DNA of 64,000 nt from the NCBI GenBank assembly GCA_018398805.1, contig JAGFBZ010000860.1, positions 92,001 through 156,000 on the forward strand, in the 5' to 3' direction. Below the pieces are notes generated by a model that was not told the origin of the DNA, made no database searches, and worked only from the letters and a program-made list of their open reading frames with translations. This stretch comes from Hirundichthys speculiger (lineage: Eukaryota; Chordata; Actinopteri; Beloniformes; Exocoetidae). Of the stretch, positions 44,353 to 57,820 are shown one piece after another. Within the stretch, counting starts at the first letter, position 1; every line of letters begins with the position of its first letter. The translations under genes and the position numbers were made by a program.

Positions 44353-46300
44353 TGAGTCTTTGAGGAGCAACGGCGGACGGTGGGTCTCTGCTTTTTCAAC
44401 AAATGCATGCAAAAAGTCATAGAACTGTTTGAAAATAATAGACATCAAAGGAAGACTGGAAGGAATTTTCATATTTCCTCTTTTATTGTGCATAAGAAAT
44501 TATTGAGGAATTCTGAAGGAACGTTGGTGTCTGCAAAGATGAGGATAAGTCAGCTGGACTCGTCTCCTCCAACCCCTCAGATGGAGCTGCATCGACCATC
44601 ATCCATCAGCAGCTGTAAATGAAATGAAAAATACTTTATTTATCCCATAAATGTTAAGACAATGATCACAGGATTACTGCGGGAAACCTTCACCAATCGC
44701 TACAGTATGGAGCAACATTCACAAGTGCCACTTAAAACTTTATTGTGGAAAAAAGAAACCTTATGTCGACCATTTTCAGAGATGACAGCAGTGTCTCTGG
44801 CGTGAAAGCATCTGAGATGGAACATCACACAGTGAAATGTGTATTTTTGGAGGGCAAATCAGCATCGTCTTTTTTTTTTTTTCAGAAGAAATTAGCTGTC
44901 TGTACTCTGAACCAAGAACAAAAAGGACTTCTAGACATCTTTTCCGGTGACGTGCATTTTCTTTTTCATTTTGAACAGCTGCAACATTTAAAAAGGGCAT
45001 TCAGCTATCCTCCTAACGCCACAATGCTCTTTAAATGTTGTGAGACAATATGGCAAGTTTATAAAACCTTTAAAGGATATGCTGCAGTCCTGAAATGCAG
45101 ATGGTTGTGCATTGGGATTGCACAAAGACATAATAGTTCAAATAAATGTCTTAACGTTTTCCATTTTCCCACAGTGTATGCTTGAAAAACCTCAGCCTCT
45201 ATTTTTTTTTTGTTGTCTGAATTGTAATAGTATTTTCATGATGAATATATGGTAACTAACTGGAGCCAAGACTTGAGCTGAACTTATTTATTTTCTCTAT
45301 CCCAGTCAGAAAAGCTATTTGACCTAAAAGTTGATTTCTCAACCTTATGTAAATGGTATGTGAAAGCTCGGTCATTTGCATACATGCGCAAATATAGCAT
45401 CACCGCGTGTGCTGTGACTGCTGGGTCTTTTTTTTGCATAAAAAGTGCTGTGCACTGTGAGGGCAAATGCATCACTCAGCAGGCCAGAGGATAATTCAAG
45501 TTTTCTCACCTACTCCGCTTGTGCAGTTCAGGTGTTATGATGAGTACACTCCACATAAACATAAAACATCATTAGACTGAAGAATATGTTTAGTTAAATG
45601 TCAGTAAGGCCAGGTGGACGGGTGACCTTTATGATTGTTACTTACAGGCGCCTGAAGAGATGCCATGAAGCTTGAGAATTGGATTTATATTTGTTTGAAT
45701 CTTTGTTGGAGAAGTCATTAATATGTTGGCCTCTGGCTGCACCCGAGGTGTTTTGAGACTGTGTTGTCAATTTAGCCCAACAGAGTGGAAAAGATGCAGA
45801 AAATACCTGTGATAAAGAATTAAAAATCCAAAAACAAACTGTTAGTAAACATAATTTCTCTGAGAATTACCTCCTCTGTTTTTTTTTGGGGGTTTTTTTT
45901 GGCATTACTTGACATGGTTTATGTAGGTTTTACATGTTGTCATGAGGCGTGGAGCAGGTCAGACCTGCCGAACCAACTCTGTTCAACACATGAATCGTTT
46001 CTGCTCGTCTGTTTCCGCGTGATTGCAAACAGCCTGCAGCAAACGCAGGAACGAGGCTTTCTGCACTGCAGATGTTTGACTTGATTATTACTTTTCCTTT
46101 TTTTTTTTTTTTTTTTTTTTAATTGAAAAACAGTGGTATATTGTGGGGTTCAATCCTAGTTTTCTGTCTGCATACATGCATCTTAACCTTTATTATTATT
46201 GTTACTGAGGTTTTTGCTAACTAGCTCCATGCAACATTTATTTCTGATGTCCCCACTGGAACAACATTTGTTATTGGAGGTCCCGATGCTGATGTCTGAT
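44353..46300. other. Unassigned stretch with one longer open frame
   Basis: A frame of 146 codons at 44745-45185 is open but includes a run of F from poly-T, has no domain, and no splice or codon-usage support that I can see; I do not call it a gene. At 44625-44650 aaatactttatttatccc resembles the 3' tail of a fish LINE or SINE. Two octamer-like atttgcat motifs stand near 45371-45378. Confidence 0.4.
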
Positions 46301-46305
46301 GCTAA

Positions 46306-46727
46306 TAGGGCTGTAGCGATACACTAATCTCACAATACGATACGATACACGATATTCAGCTCACGATACGATATATGTAGATATTCATCTTACAATACAT
46401 TTACATCATTTTCTGAAAGATTTTAAAGGGACAAAGTTGTGAGTGTTCCAATGACTTTGTTTGAATTTATTGAACTGAAAGCATAAATTACACATTATAT
46501 GGCTGACAGGCAGCTTGCAAATGCTGGACAAGATGAATTAAAGATTCGAGAAAAATAGTTTCATTTATTTAAACAGTGCAAATTGTTGCTTGTAAGCTTT
46601 TAAAGGTGGGACACGGGGGTTTTGAAAGAAGCTTAGAATATCAATACCCGCGGCTGAAAAATCAATACTCTCTGGGGAAATAAAATATTGATATATATCG
46701 CAGAATCGATAAAATCACTCAGCTCTA
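46306..46727 (+). mobile_element. hAT-beta MITE, copy 4
   Basis: 422 bp, tagggctgtagcgatac at the left, cagctcta at the right, collinear with 18239-18656 apart from a small deletion near 46434. The flanks gatgctaa and gctgggat do not form a clear duplication, so it is old or one flank was lost. Confidence 0.85.
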
Positions 46728-47159
46728 GCTGGGATCCAGTCAGTCATCTTGCTGGGAGATGAACGGTCAGGGACTATCCCAGAAGGATTCTGCCAGTCCT
46801 CATCTTAGCTCTGGCAGCACCCTTTCCAGATGTTATGTAAGCAACAGTTGAAATAAGGATATTTGAACAGATATGATCAAAATATAAAGCGATATAACGT
46901 GGCCAAGGGACTGGCTGGTTCTTGGGACTTAGAACATTGGGGGCTGAGCCCAGACCCTTATGGTTTTGGGTATTCTACCTGGAAAATAAGCTCTATGCTT
47001 ATAAGACATGCTGCGTCTTGTCTAGACCCAAATACTGCCAATGCATACTTCAAAAATGTGTCAAAATTAAACGACATACCCGTAATAGCGATAGAAAGAG
47101 AATGATGATGCCCTCATAGATAATCAGGAATTAAAAGGAATCACTGCGCCTTCTCTGTC
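46728..47159. other. Unassigned, perhaps LINE coding relic
   Basis: Since a LINE tail follows at 47160, this part may be decayed LINE coding sequence, but I cannot prove it. Confidence 0.35.
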
Positions 47160-47375
47160 CTCTGGCCAAGACTTTGAAATAAATTACCTGACTTTACTAG
47201 GATGTCTGACTCCCTTGCCGCTTTCAAAAGTAGCCTAAAGACTCAGTTATTCGGTGTTGCTTTTGCATATTGATATAGATTTTCTTTTTATTCTGTTTTT
47301 ATATTATAGGATTGTCAAGCCCCTTAGGAGGTCTCTGTCTTCAAAGTGTGCTATACAAATAAAATTTACTACTAC

Positions 47376-47423
<48 letters not shown>
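47160..47423 (+). mobile_element. LINE 3' end with (ATT)n tail
   Basis: SLAAFKSSLKTQLF (about 47210-47252) is the typical last block of many fish LINE ORFs. The untranslated tail with aagtgtgctatacaaataaa leads into (ATT)n at 47383-47423. Truncated at 5'. Confidence 0.6.
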
Positions 47424-47456
47424 ATCAATAAGTAACAAAACATTTTGTATTCTGTC

Positions 47457-47477
47457 TAGGGCTGGGCAAGTTAATGC
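47457..47477 (+). mobile_element. hAT-gamma terminus stub
   Basis: Only the first 21 bases of the hAT-gamma left end (tagggctgggcaagttaatg) are present, then unrelated sequence. Confidence 0.6.
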
Positions 47478-48457
47478 TTCTCGGTTGCAAGTTCTGCAGA
47501 TCTGTCTGGACTAAACTGCATATTTGCAGTCTTGTTTTGTAGAAAGAGCGCATCAGCTGTGTTGAAAATGTCAGAAGTCAAAGCTTGTAAACTGGGACAG
47601 GTGTCCAGACGCACAGTGTTCAGTCAAAACCTTTAGCGTGGTCAAGGGTATGTTGGAAAAGCTTGGTATATGTTGTAGCAAGACCGCTGACACCAGTCTG
47701 GTATCAAAACTCCACTTCACCTGCGTAAGGTGTGGCAGTCGTCTTTGACAAATTTCATCCAGTAATCTGGTGTGTTTGGGAGAACAAGTGGAAAAATGCA
47801 GATAATCCAACAAGGTGAGTAAAAAATGTCCTACATCCTTGAATTTTCAAGGTTCAAAGTGTGTGTACAACAACGCACAAACAGATGGCACTACCACCGC
47901 TCCTTCACATCACCGATCCACTAACTTTGATTTACAGTCGTAACTTTTCAGAACATCCAGAACCAACTTTAGTGAGATGCTGGGATGGTTTTATCAATGA
48001 AAAAATTCTCTCTTCTACCCCTGTTTCATTCACATACGTGAAGATGTAGGAGAACTGCTGTTCCTGAAGTCGGTTAGCTCATTGACCGATTGAACACCTC
48101 AGCTTGCTGTGCTCAGAGCTAGGTGTTAGCCAGTTGTGTTGCTCATAGTTGTCGGCTTTAAATGGCGAACACAACCTTTGCTTTCCCTTTTTTCTGTTGA
48201 ATCCAGTTTTGGTGTAGGTCTTACTTTCTCAGTTATATCTTGCTTTGAAAAAGGTGTCTTCAGAAGATCTGCAACTCGACTGTAGTGGTGACTGCGTCCA
48301 GAGGGCATCCTGTTATTGAACATGCAACTTTGATTGGCTGATGATTCAGTTGCTGAGGCTTGTTGTAAATCACATGTGTGTCCTTTCAACAAAACACTAG
48401 CAGGATCTGAAGTTCTGTCCCGGAAATCACTTTGAGTGACTTCTCTGATGTAGGATA
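47478..48457. other. Unassigned
   Basis: About 1 kb, frames of 60-88 codons without motifs, no repeat ends. Confidence 0.4.
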
Positions 48458-48665
48458 TCCCAGTTCAGGGTGGTGTTGCTTATCACTGCTGTCATCAGGG
48501 GAGAGGCATGGTTTGCCCTAGAGAGGTCACGAGTCCATCACAGCACCACACAGAGATGAACGTGAACGCTCACATCTGCCGTCATTTCTCAATCACCAAA
48601 TGCTCTAACATTTCTTGTTGAGGTTTGGACTGTGAGAGATAGCCCGAGTAAGCAACAATGAATGT
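48458..48665 (-). repeat. Degraded SINE body
   Basis: ggtggtgttgct, gtcatcaggggagaggc and gagtccatcacagcaccaca are landmarks of a common fish SINE-like repeat, here in the order expected for the antisense strand. Related by type to 24458-24615. Confidence 0.4.
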
Positions 48666-48844
48666 GACACAATTCTCTTTAAAACAGTTCATTTATATGT
48701 ATATAAATGAATATATAAAATATATTTTATTTTAAAATTTAACCCATGTCAACATTCACATTTTTATGTCAAAAATCAAAATTTTCTGCTTAAAACTCAA
48801 ACTGATATACAGAACATTACTCTGAAAGACTCTCTCTATATGTA

Positions 48845-50424
<1,580 letters not shown>

Positions 50425-50467
<43 letters not shown>

Positions 50468-50481
50468 GTGTGTGTGTCTGC
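50425..50481. repeat. (TA)n and (TG)n microsatellite at a Tc1 end
   Basis: TA tract followed by gtgtgtgtgtgt, directly against the right terminus of Tc1 copy 2. Confidence 0.95.
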
Positions 50482-50972
50482 TGCTGGCTAATTCAGAAAG
50501 TTGAGGTTTAAAGCTATTCTCTTCTGGTTTCAGTTTTAGTCAATATGATTAATGATGTGTTAAGGACTGTCTCAGTGGCTTAGCTTCAGTTTATTTCTGT
50601 CATCTTTATTATTATTATTGTTATTATTTGTCAAAAACTAAACCTTGAATGATTTTCACCCAGAATCTTGTTGTGTATGAATTTTTCTTCATTATGTGGA
50701 TTTCTTTGGTTTGTCTGTGGACCCTGTCATGGGTTATGACACTGTTACTAAGATCAGGAGTTACTGTCTGTAAATGTGATTTTCTACTGGAACAACTGGG
50801 GGAAGTGGTGTGCCATGTTTGGGGTTGACTTCTCTTTCCAAAACTATTTTTAGCAGAAATTAATGAAGCATGTTTTTTTTTTTGGCTGTCTGTGCATGTG
50901 AGTATATTATAACTTTTAACTGGATCACAGCTTGAAATGTGCTGTTCTGCTAGTTTTATAGACGGAACTAGG
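50482..50972. other. Unassigned
   Basis: A 127-codon minus-strand frame at 50624-51007 has no domain and runs into the next hAT end; not regarded as a gene. Confidence 0.4.
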
Positions 50973-50980
50973 TTAGATTT

Positions 50981-51772
50981 TAGAGGTGTGCCAAATAATC
51001 GATTCATATAAGAATCGCGATTCTCATTTGCTATGATTCAGAATCGAAATAAAATGTCTCAAAATCGATTTTTAAAAAAACTAACTACGCGGGACGTCCT
51101 GACGCGACCACACAGCCGGTTCTGGAAGGCATGCACAGAAAGCACCAAAACAAAGAAGAAACAACAAAGATAGGGAAAAGGAGATCCAACTGGCCCCGTT
51201 TTCGCTAAAGGCTAAAATTTGGCGTCATTTCGGTGACGGCAAATGTGTGCAAGCATTGCAAAACTAAGATCTAGCACTTCGGCAACACAACAAATGAGCA
51301 GGTTCATATTATGAGGAATCACCCGGAGATCTAAGACACGGAGCAGAGTCAGAGTCAGCCACAGATCAACGCACACTGCAGTGTACACTTAGAGTAGCAG
51401 TTAAGGACGACACACTTTTGTTGATAAAGGCACTTTCCTCAGAATTTAAAAGGCAGCATGTTTAACTGCACTATTTTTATTTATTTTACTTGTTTTTGTT
51501 ACTGAAGCAGTATGTGATATTGCTTTTATGTAACAGTTGCAACAATTCCATCTAAGCATGGATAAATGTTCAAAACTTAATCAATGTGAAAAAGATACTT
51601 TAATGTCCTCATTTGTCATTCTGTCTAGCAAAGCAGATCATGATCAGAAATCAGATCAGAAATCATTACGTATAAAAATTGTTTTGAATCAAAAGTTGAT
51701 TTTGAATCGAATCGTGGCCCCAAAAATCAGAATCTAATTAAATCGTGAGATAGTAAAAGATTCACAGCCCTA
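50981..51772 (+). mobile_element. hAT element, 792 bp, with BED relic
   Basis: Ends tagaggtgtgcc and cacagcccta. Flanks ttagattt (50973-50980) and ttagatat (51773-51780) agree at 7 of 8. gaatcg/cgattc motifs repeat near both ends. Confidence 0.85.
51213..51335 (+). pseudogene. BED finger relic
   Basis: KIWRHFG (aromatic start), then after a one-base shift VCKHCKTKI, a TAG codon, and HFGNTTNEQVHIMRNHPEI. The cysteine pair and both histidines survive, but the frame has a stop and a shift. No later exon. Confidence 0.6.
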
Positions 51773-51780
51773 TTAGATAT

Positions 51781-52541
51781 ATGGCATCATAAAGGACATG
51801 CAAGATTTTAGCAACTAAATGCAAATTTGACAAAAAGATTTTGTTTGATGTACTTTTATGTTGACATGTTAAACTCGTCTGACTGTGGTTCACTTGGTTA
51901 CCAGATACCTCTATTGGCTTTAATGATCAATTTTATTCACACATATTTCATCAAACAAATCGAGCTAAACTTGTCTAAAGAAAACTCCATCTTAAAGAAG
52001 TTACCATAATTTTTAAACTTCCCTATCATATACTATAATTCTGCACTTGCAGGAAAAATAGTGACACTTTCTTGCAACCAAGCATAAGTAACGGCACACT
52101 GTGGGCGTGGAACTGGAAGACGTTATGTTTTATCTTGTTTGTCAAGTTTTCAGTATTTGTTCAGTGTCCTGAGAAAAGCCAGTACGATCACCGACACAGA
52201 TCAGCTCACGGGCTCGGTGAAACTAGTTCAGCCAGTCTCAGCCCTCTGACGGATAAGTTGGTCCGCCTCATGACTTGTTGCACTTTTTCGTACCGCTGCG
52301 CTGAGAGAAATCTGTTGAAGAGGTGAGTCTGGAGGTTTTCCTTGCCACGTGACGTACCGCCATAGGCTGTTGATTGCCGGGCTGAAACAAAGAAGCAGAC
52401 GGCACTAGGACCTGGTGGCGGAGGAGTGAGTAGGCAGGCGGTGGGGCTGAGTCACTGCATGTGTCTGAGAGGCAGTCAGAAACAGAGCAGAGCAAGAGAG
52501 CAGAGGTGATCTCACACTCATCAGCACAGGATAACACAACC
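51781..52541 (+). promoter_or_regulatory. Possible 5' region of a host gene
   Basis: Repeat-free stretch before a candidate first exon. At 52321-52328 the sequence aggtgagt is a consensus splice donor and could end a non-coding exon. 52400-52510 is purine-rich. There is no TATA box I would trust. Speculative. Confidence 0.25.
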
Positions 52542-52553
52542 ATGATGGGTTGA
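52542..52553 (+). other. Short upstream ORF
   Basis: ATG ATG GGT TGA, 59 bp before the end of the candidate 5' leader. Such uORFs lower translation of the main frame when they are in the mRNA. It matters only if the exon at 52612 is real. Confidence 0.3.
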
Positions 52554-52611
52554 TTTGGGGGGGGAGGCGGTTGTAGAGAGGAAGTGTGCATTCGCCACCA
52601 CTTGCCCAGCC

Positions 52612-52648
52612 ATGGAGACCAGCAAAGTTCTTCATTTCGTGCCTTCTG
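52612..52648 (+). CDS. Candidate first coding exon of an unidentified host gene
   Basis: ATG in a strong context (cagccatgg) opens METSKVLHFVPS and is followed after 37 bases, in phase 1, by a consensus donor CTG|GTAAGT. The surrounding several hundred bases hold no transposon ends. I do not recognise the peptide. No further exon can be located in the window, so the next would lie beyond 64000 or be hidden. The alternative is chance: good ATG context and good donor signals do occur together in random DNA. Confidence 0.35.
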
Positions 52649-52654
52649 GTAAGT

Positions 52655-54730
52655 GGATCAAAGCTTTACAAGCTCCCCTTCAGCTGTGCACGACTCAGTG
52701 TTCACTGGGAGAACCTTGGGGTTCCCTACCTAATGAAACCTGAGAACCCCCCCCCCCCCCCCTGTGCAAAACATGTGCAACCCACTTCCGAGTTCTCGTC
52801 TGAGGGGAGGCAGATGTTTTTGTGCATATGTTCTACTGTACTCACTCAAGGAACTGTGTGTTTGTTCTTTTTTGAGATTGCAGGAATGTTGTTAATGCTC
52901 TGCTTGTGACAGGAATGTTTTTTTGTTTTTTTTTCCTTCTTCTGCTTAGGGTAATGGAGATGTATTGCATTCTTCTATGAATACGCATTTTTGTGCGTGC
53001 GCTTTTTTTTTTTTTCTTCCCCCCCCTTGTTGTTTATGCTTGGTATGTGGCAGTAGGGGTTCCTGCGTCGTATTTCATCAGTTGAGGAACTGAACCTTGA
53101 GACGCGTTTGCATTGCAAACCCACCTACAGAAGCAAGTGTACCTGTGGAGAATGGGCAAGTGGAATGCAGAGGAAGCATCAGCTCACAATGCACTTTCTT
53201 TCTGTGTTGCATTGCTGCATTCTTTCTTGTGCGCGTTAAACGGAGAGCGATCAACGCAACCCAAGAAGCGGCGCGTCTGTGCAGGAAGAATGAGAGAAAG
53301 TAAATGTGTGCGCATCCATGTCAGTGCATGCGTCTTTGCCTGTTTGAAGCGTCTGCGCTCAAGTCTGTGAGACAGAAAGACGGCCGATCAGTGTTGCTGA
53401 CGGCCACAAGAGAGCAGTGAGTTCCCCCCTCAGTGAAAGTCCGCTGAGAACCCAGAGCCCATTTGGAGGTGTGATGCGGCTGCCTCCTCACTTTCATTTT
53501 GTCTGGGAAGGCAGAGCAGGATCCTGCATCATCCACATTATTGGAGAATGATGTGCAAAAATATTACCGACTATTATGCATGTGCAAATGAGTATAGACG
53601 GGCTTATCTGTTTTAATGCGAATTTTCAATATTGAGTTCACATCTGTGTGTGTGTATGTGTGCATTTGTGTCTCTGCCTGAGACTCAAACACTCCAACTA
53701 CATCCCTGAGTGCGTGTCGAGGCGTGCTGGACACTGATGTGACTCGTCCTCCAAAGAGTAATTTGCATTCATTTGCCTCGGAGCTGATTAGAGGCGGAGG
53801 TGACAGTTCGGATCCTCGCAGCAGAACAATTTGGTTCTGCGTCCTGAAATCTCTGTTACACAAGAAAGGTTGAGGCATGAAAAAAGATCGCTAAGAAGAG
53901 GAGAAATCTCTTTTTGACTTACGACTAATGGCAATCACACCGTTTTATTTATTTATTTTTTTTCCTGTGTGTGTGTTGTCTCCCTTAACCTTGGCTTTAA
54001 TTTCAGGTATAAATTGAACAAAATGCCCCCGAAAAAAACGGAGTTATCGATTATCACCAGTGACTCAACAATTAAATTTCCAGAGTATTAGGTTTTCTGC
54101 TTTCACACTCACTCTGTTGCTCTCTGGATTTTCAAATAAAGCAGAGCTTGCAGCAGATCTCGGCACACATGGAAGGAACACGATGTACAACTGAAGCTCA
54201 AATGAAGCTTTCCAGAAAATGTCAGAGAGGTTGTAGTGATGTCTACGGACGTGTTGGATCCGTACTGCTGTAGATTTCCAGATGTTGTGAATATTGAAGT
54301 CCACCGACGGGTGAAGGAGCCTCCGTCTCTGTGGGGGGTCGTTGGAGACGTACAGGATTCACTTTCTGTTGTCCAAATTACTGCAAGGCGTCCGTTTGTC
54401 GCCACACGGTGCAACAATGCTACGATTCATATAAAAAGCAGACAGCACAGTGCAGTCTGGTGCCGGTCAACTTCTTGTGCTCATTTCCAACTGAGTATTT
54501 GTGGATCAATATTCTATTACAAGAAGAGCTGAAAAAAAAAAGATTTGGAGTTGATCTGTAGATCTTTCTATTCAATAACTGACTTTCCATTAAAGTCAGG
54601 AAAAAAAAGGGACAGCTACATTGGAATTCGCATAAATACACATTGTTCTTTACATCACGTCATTCATATTAAACACACCTGGTGATCAGAATAAGACCTT
54701 TTCCCTGGATCTGGGTCACCGTATTCATCA
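52655..54730. other. Unassigned stretch, repeat-poor
   Basis: About 2 kb without transposon ends. A run of 17 C at 52746-52762, poly-T near 53005, and (TG)n at 53647-53662. Frames up to 107 codons without motifs. If 52612 is a real exon this would be the start of its intron. Confidence 0.4.
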
Positions 54731-54738
54731 GTAGAGAG

Positions 54739-56227
54739 TAGAGGTGTGAAAAAATCAATTTGGCAATATATCGTGATATAATATCGATTTTCAGCTCCTA
54801 ATATCGATATCGTGAGTATGTTGTAATGGTTACTTGAATGTGCAAAAACACTAATAATAAACAATAAATAGGTTGTTTTGAAGCAAATAGTTTTGACTCA
54901 ATTTGTCCTCTGAATGATCAATATCATCTGATGAACATATACAGCAACTTGATTTTTCATCTCTACTTTTAATTTTGATATCAACTGAGTAGAATATCGC
55001 AATATATCACGATATCGTGATAATAACGTATTGTGACCCAAGTATCATGATTAGGACTGGGCATGTTACCGTGTTATTATCGCGTTAACGCATTGATTTA
55101 TTAACACCGACATTTATTTTATCGCACGTTAACGCATGTGGCTCACGTGCTTTTGTTTTGAAAAGTCTGTTACTGGCTGCTGCGAAACAGGAAGACAAGT
55201 GGCAGCTAGAACAGACATGGAGAACAGTAAAAATATGTGTACTTCACAGGTCGGGTCGCAACTCAGGTAGCAATATTAATAGTTCTGTCTGAAAACAAAA
55301 ATTCTGGACTGCAGCAAAACTTTCGTGTCATTCCTCCATGTTCCATCAGATCTGCTCCATGTGTTCACTGTCCTGCTGTTCTCTAGCTGGTTACTGCGGT
55401 GCGGCTTCATCTAGTGGCACAGATGTGTAATGACAATAGAAAGTCCAGTCCTCCATTATAAAACAAATTCAGTTCTGTGGCCCGTTTTTTCATTTCGTAT
55501 TTTTGATCCAAGTCTAAAATTGAAATATAAAAAAACAGGCATTTTTTTCGGGGTTTTTTTGTGTTAAATTTAAAAACGAAAAACGTAATAAAATGTCACT
55601 TTTTAATTTTTTTTTTTAATTTTTGATTGACAATTTGAAAATGGAAAGAATGAATGATACACAGATTGGTAAAGTTACTGAACTTTAACATGGACATTTT
55701 AATTTTAAAGTTCTCCCAGACGAAGGATTCAACAGAAACAAGGTTATTTGTAACAACTGCCAAGTTGAACTCCCCGTTAAAGTTTCTGCTGTTACCTCAG
55801 AAATTACCTGTTTTAATGTTCTGATTGTGCAGAACCTCAATCATTTTGTTGGATTTTGTTTGTAGACTTTTTTTTATTTTTCATAAAAAAAACAGGATGA
55901 CATTAATGTCCCTGGCAGTGGCAAAAAGCTTTATTTTATTTTACACTTTTTTAAGATGAGATTTACATTAAATACGTGTTACTGTTTGTAACAGTGTTTG
56001 TAAAAGTGTTTGAACAACAAATGTTATGGCACTTTAGTTCATATGGCAGCAGAACATTTAAATAAAAGTGCATTTTACACTACTTTTGAATTAATTATTT
56101 GATTTTTCGTATGCAATGCGATTAATCAGGGAAATAATGCGATTAATCGCGATTAAAAATTTTAATCGTTGCCCAGACCTACATGATGCATATTGTATTG
56201 TGAGGTCTTTGTCAGTACTCACCCCTA
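54739..56227. mobile_element. hAT MITE split by hAT-gamma copy 2
   Basis: Left end tagaggtgtgaaaaaatc, right end cacccta-type (cacccctag). Flanks gtagagag (54731-54738) and gaagagag (56228-56235) agree at 7 of 8. Element sequence proper is 54739-55051 and 56182-56227. atatcgtgatat motifs are repeated inside. Confidence 0.75.
55052..56181. mobile_element. hAT-gamma, copy 2
   Basis: Ends taggactgggcatgttac and gcccagaccta. The hexamer catgat stands on both sides (55046-55051, 56182-56187). Collinear with 31600-32737 except small indels, including the absence of about 19 bp (tcaattcaattttattta) present in copy 1 near 32557. Confidence 0.85.
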
Positions 56228-56235
56228 GAAGAGAG

Positions 56236-56740
56236 TTTATTTTTCTCCTTCTTCATTCCATCCAGTAAACGCGTCGTGGTTCTGCCACGGTGACGCAGCT
56301 TCTGCAGGAAGCAGATCTGTGCTGTGGAAGGTTTTTTTCACTATCGGTGCAGATTACCAAAGATAGCCATCTATGAAATCTGTTACGTTAATTAAGCTGA
56401 AGAGGAACAACAATCAAAATGTAAGGGACAACAAACCTAATCCAACACTTTAAAGAGCTTTATCCTGCTTATCATGCCCAGCTATCACAGGAGCACACAG
56501 CCAGCAGCTCACGTTTCCTTTCTGCGTTATCACCAGGGTTTTTCACACAACATTGATACTTCGTCATATTGCCTGAATATATTTTCTATTAAAAAATTGT
56601 GACATCTACTACTGAAGAACTGCTCGGAGCACTTTGATTCAGCTTCACTTTGTCTTGTCTTTTTGTCTCACACACACTTAGCCCAGAGTACACAACACCG
56701 AGCAAGAGATGCTTCTCCGGTGTTGTTATCAGACAGTTTC
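56236..56740. other. Unassigned
   Basis: Nothing recognised. Confidence 0.4.
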
Positions 56741-56744
56741 ATCC

Positions 56745-56970
56745 ATGCATTCATTTTCTGGCGCTTATCCGGGACTGGCTCACAGGGGCAACAGCTTGAG
56801 GAGACGTCCCCGGGCCTCCCTCTGCCCAGCCGTCTCCTGTAGCTCCGACTGGGGAAACACTGAGGCGTTCCCAGCCCAGCTGAGAGATGTAATCTCTGCA
56901 GTGACTGCTGGGTCTGCCCCCCAGGCCTCGGTCCGATGGGACACGTCCCAACCACCAGATGTCCAAACGG
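56745..56970 (-). pseudogene. Rex3/RTE retrotransposon 3' fragment
   Basis: Minus strand: the RT tail reads GLGGRPSSHCRDYISQLGWE then a frameshift, equivalent to RGRPRTRWRDYISQLAWERL at 1036-1110. The 3' end shows the expected ggatgaa-type tail on the minus strand. More decayed than the copy at 430-1238 and cut very short. Confidence 0.65.
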
Positions 56971-56985
56971 CCTCAACTGGGTAAT

Positions 56986-57820
56986 CTCAATATGGACTAG
57001 CAGTGACTCTGCTCTGAACCGCTCTCAAATGGCCGAGAGCCTCACCGGAGGGTGAGCGCAGCCGGCCGCGGTCAAACCTGACGACGACAGGTGAGGGTTG
57101 GAATCAAAGAGCCGCTGCTACGTTTGTCGCTGGACTGAGTTTACTTTTCACCACGACAGACCTCCACAGCCTCCAGACGTTCCTCATCTTGCTTTATCAC
57201 ACACACACCTACACACACACACATTCACAGCCAGCTGAAAGCCAGTCCCAGCGTAACGATCGATTCTTAAAACGGACAGATGTCAGTTTGACGTCCGTGT
57301 TTAGTCTGACTGCTCCGTCTTTAAGACCTGATGCACCTGTTTTCATCTGCAAAAGCACAAACGCAGCTCTTTATTTCAAGTTCAAGGTTTGTGAATAAAC
57401 ATTTTTGTCCTTTACTTGGATGCGCTTTTTAGATTAAAGTTAAAGGAGATTTTGCAGTCATTACTTTTCTGTCATTTTTTTGAACAAATGTCTTTATCCA
57501 GTAATTGGTGCTGTTCATTTTTTTGGGTTTGCGTTTGGCAAAGAGAGGTCAACATCTGGAATTGTGTAGGGAAACTCAAATGTTATTTATTCTTGAATCC
57601 TAAATTAAATAAGTAATTATGATTTGCTGGATAGTGTATTACAGTTAATTGAATGAAAATCAAAATTGTAAGTTAGACATTTAAAAAAAAAAAATTGAAA
57701 TCAGAAGATTACAAACTGCATTTTTAGTCTGAAATGATTTAATGCATAGTTGTTTAATAGTGACTGTCAGGATCATTTTGTGGTTTCAGAGTTTTGACTG
57801 ATGATGAAATAGTCCAGACA
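56986..57820. other. Unassigned
   Basis: (CA)n at 57197-57223. No domains in frames of 66-69 codons. Confidence 0.4.

Noticed and set aside
44745..45185. 146-codon plus-strand frame
   Set aside because: No domain, contains a poly-T derived phenylalanine run, and no relative or splice context is visible. Chance frames of this length are expected in 64 kb.
54109..54417. 102-codon minus-strand frame near overlapping plus-strand frames
   Set aside because: No domain, open on both strands by composition.
54739..56227. Possibility that 54739-56227 is a hAT-beta copy
   Set aside because: It shares atatcg-type words but its ends (tagaggtgtg/cacccctag) and interior differ from hAT-beta, so it is kept as a separate MITE.
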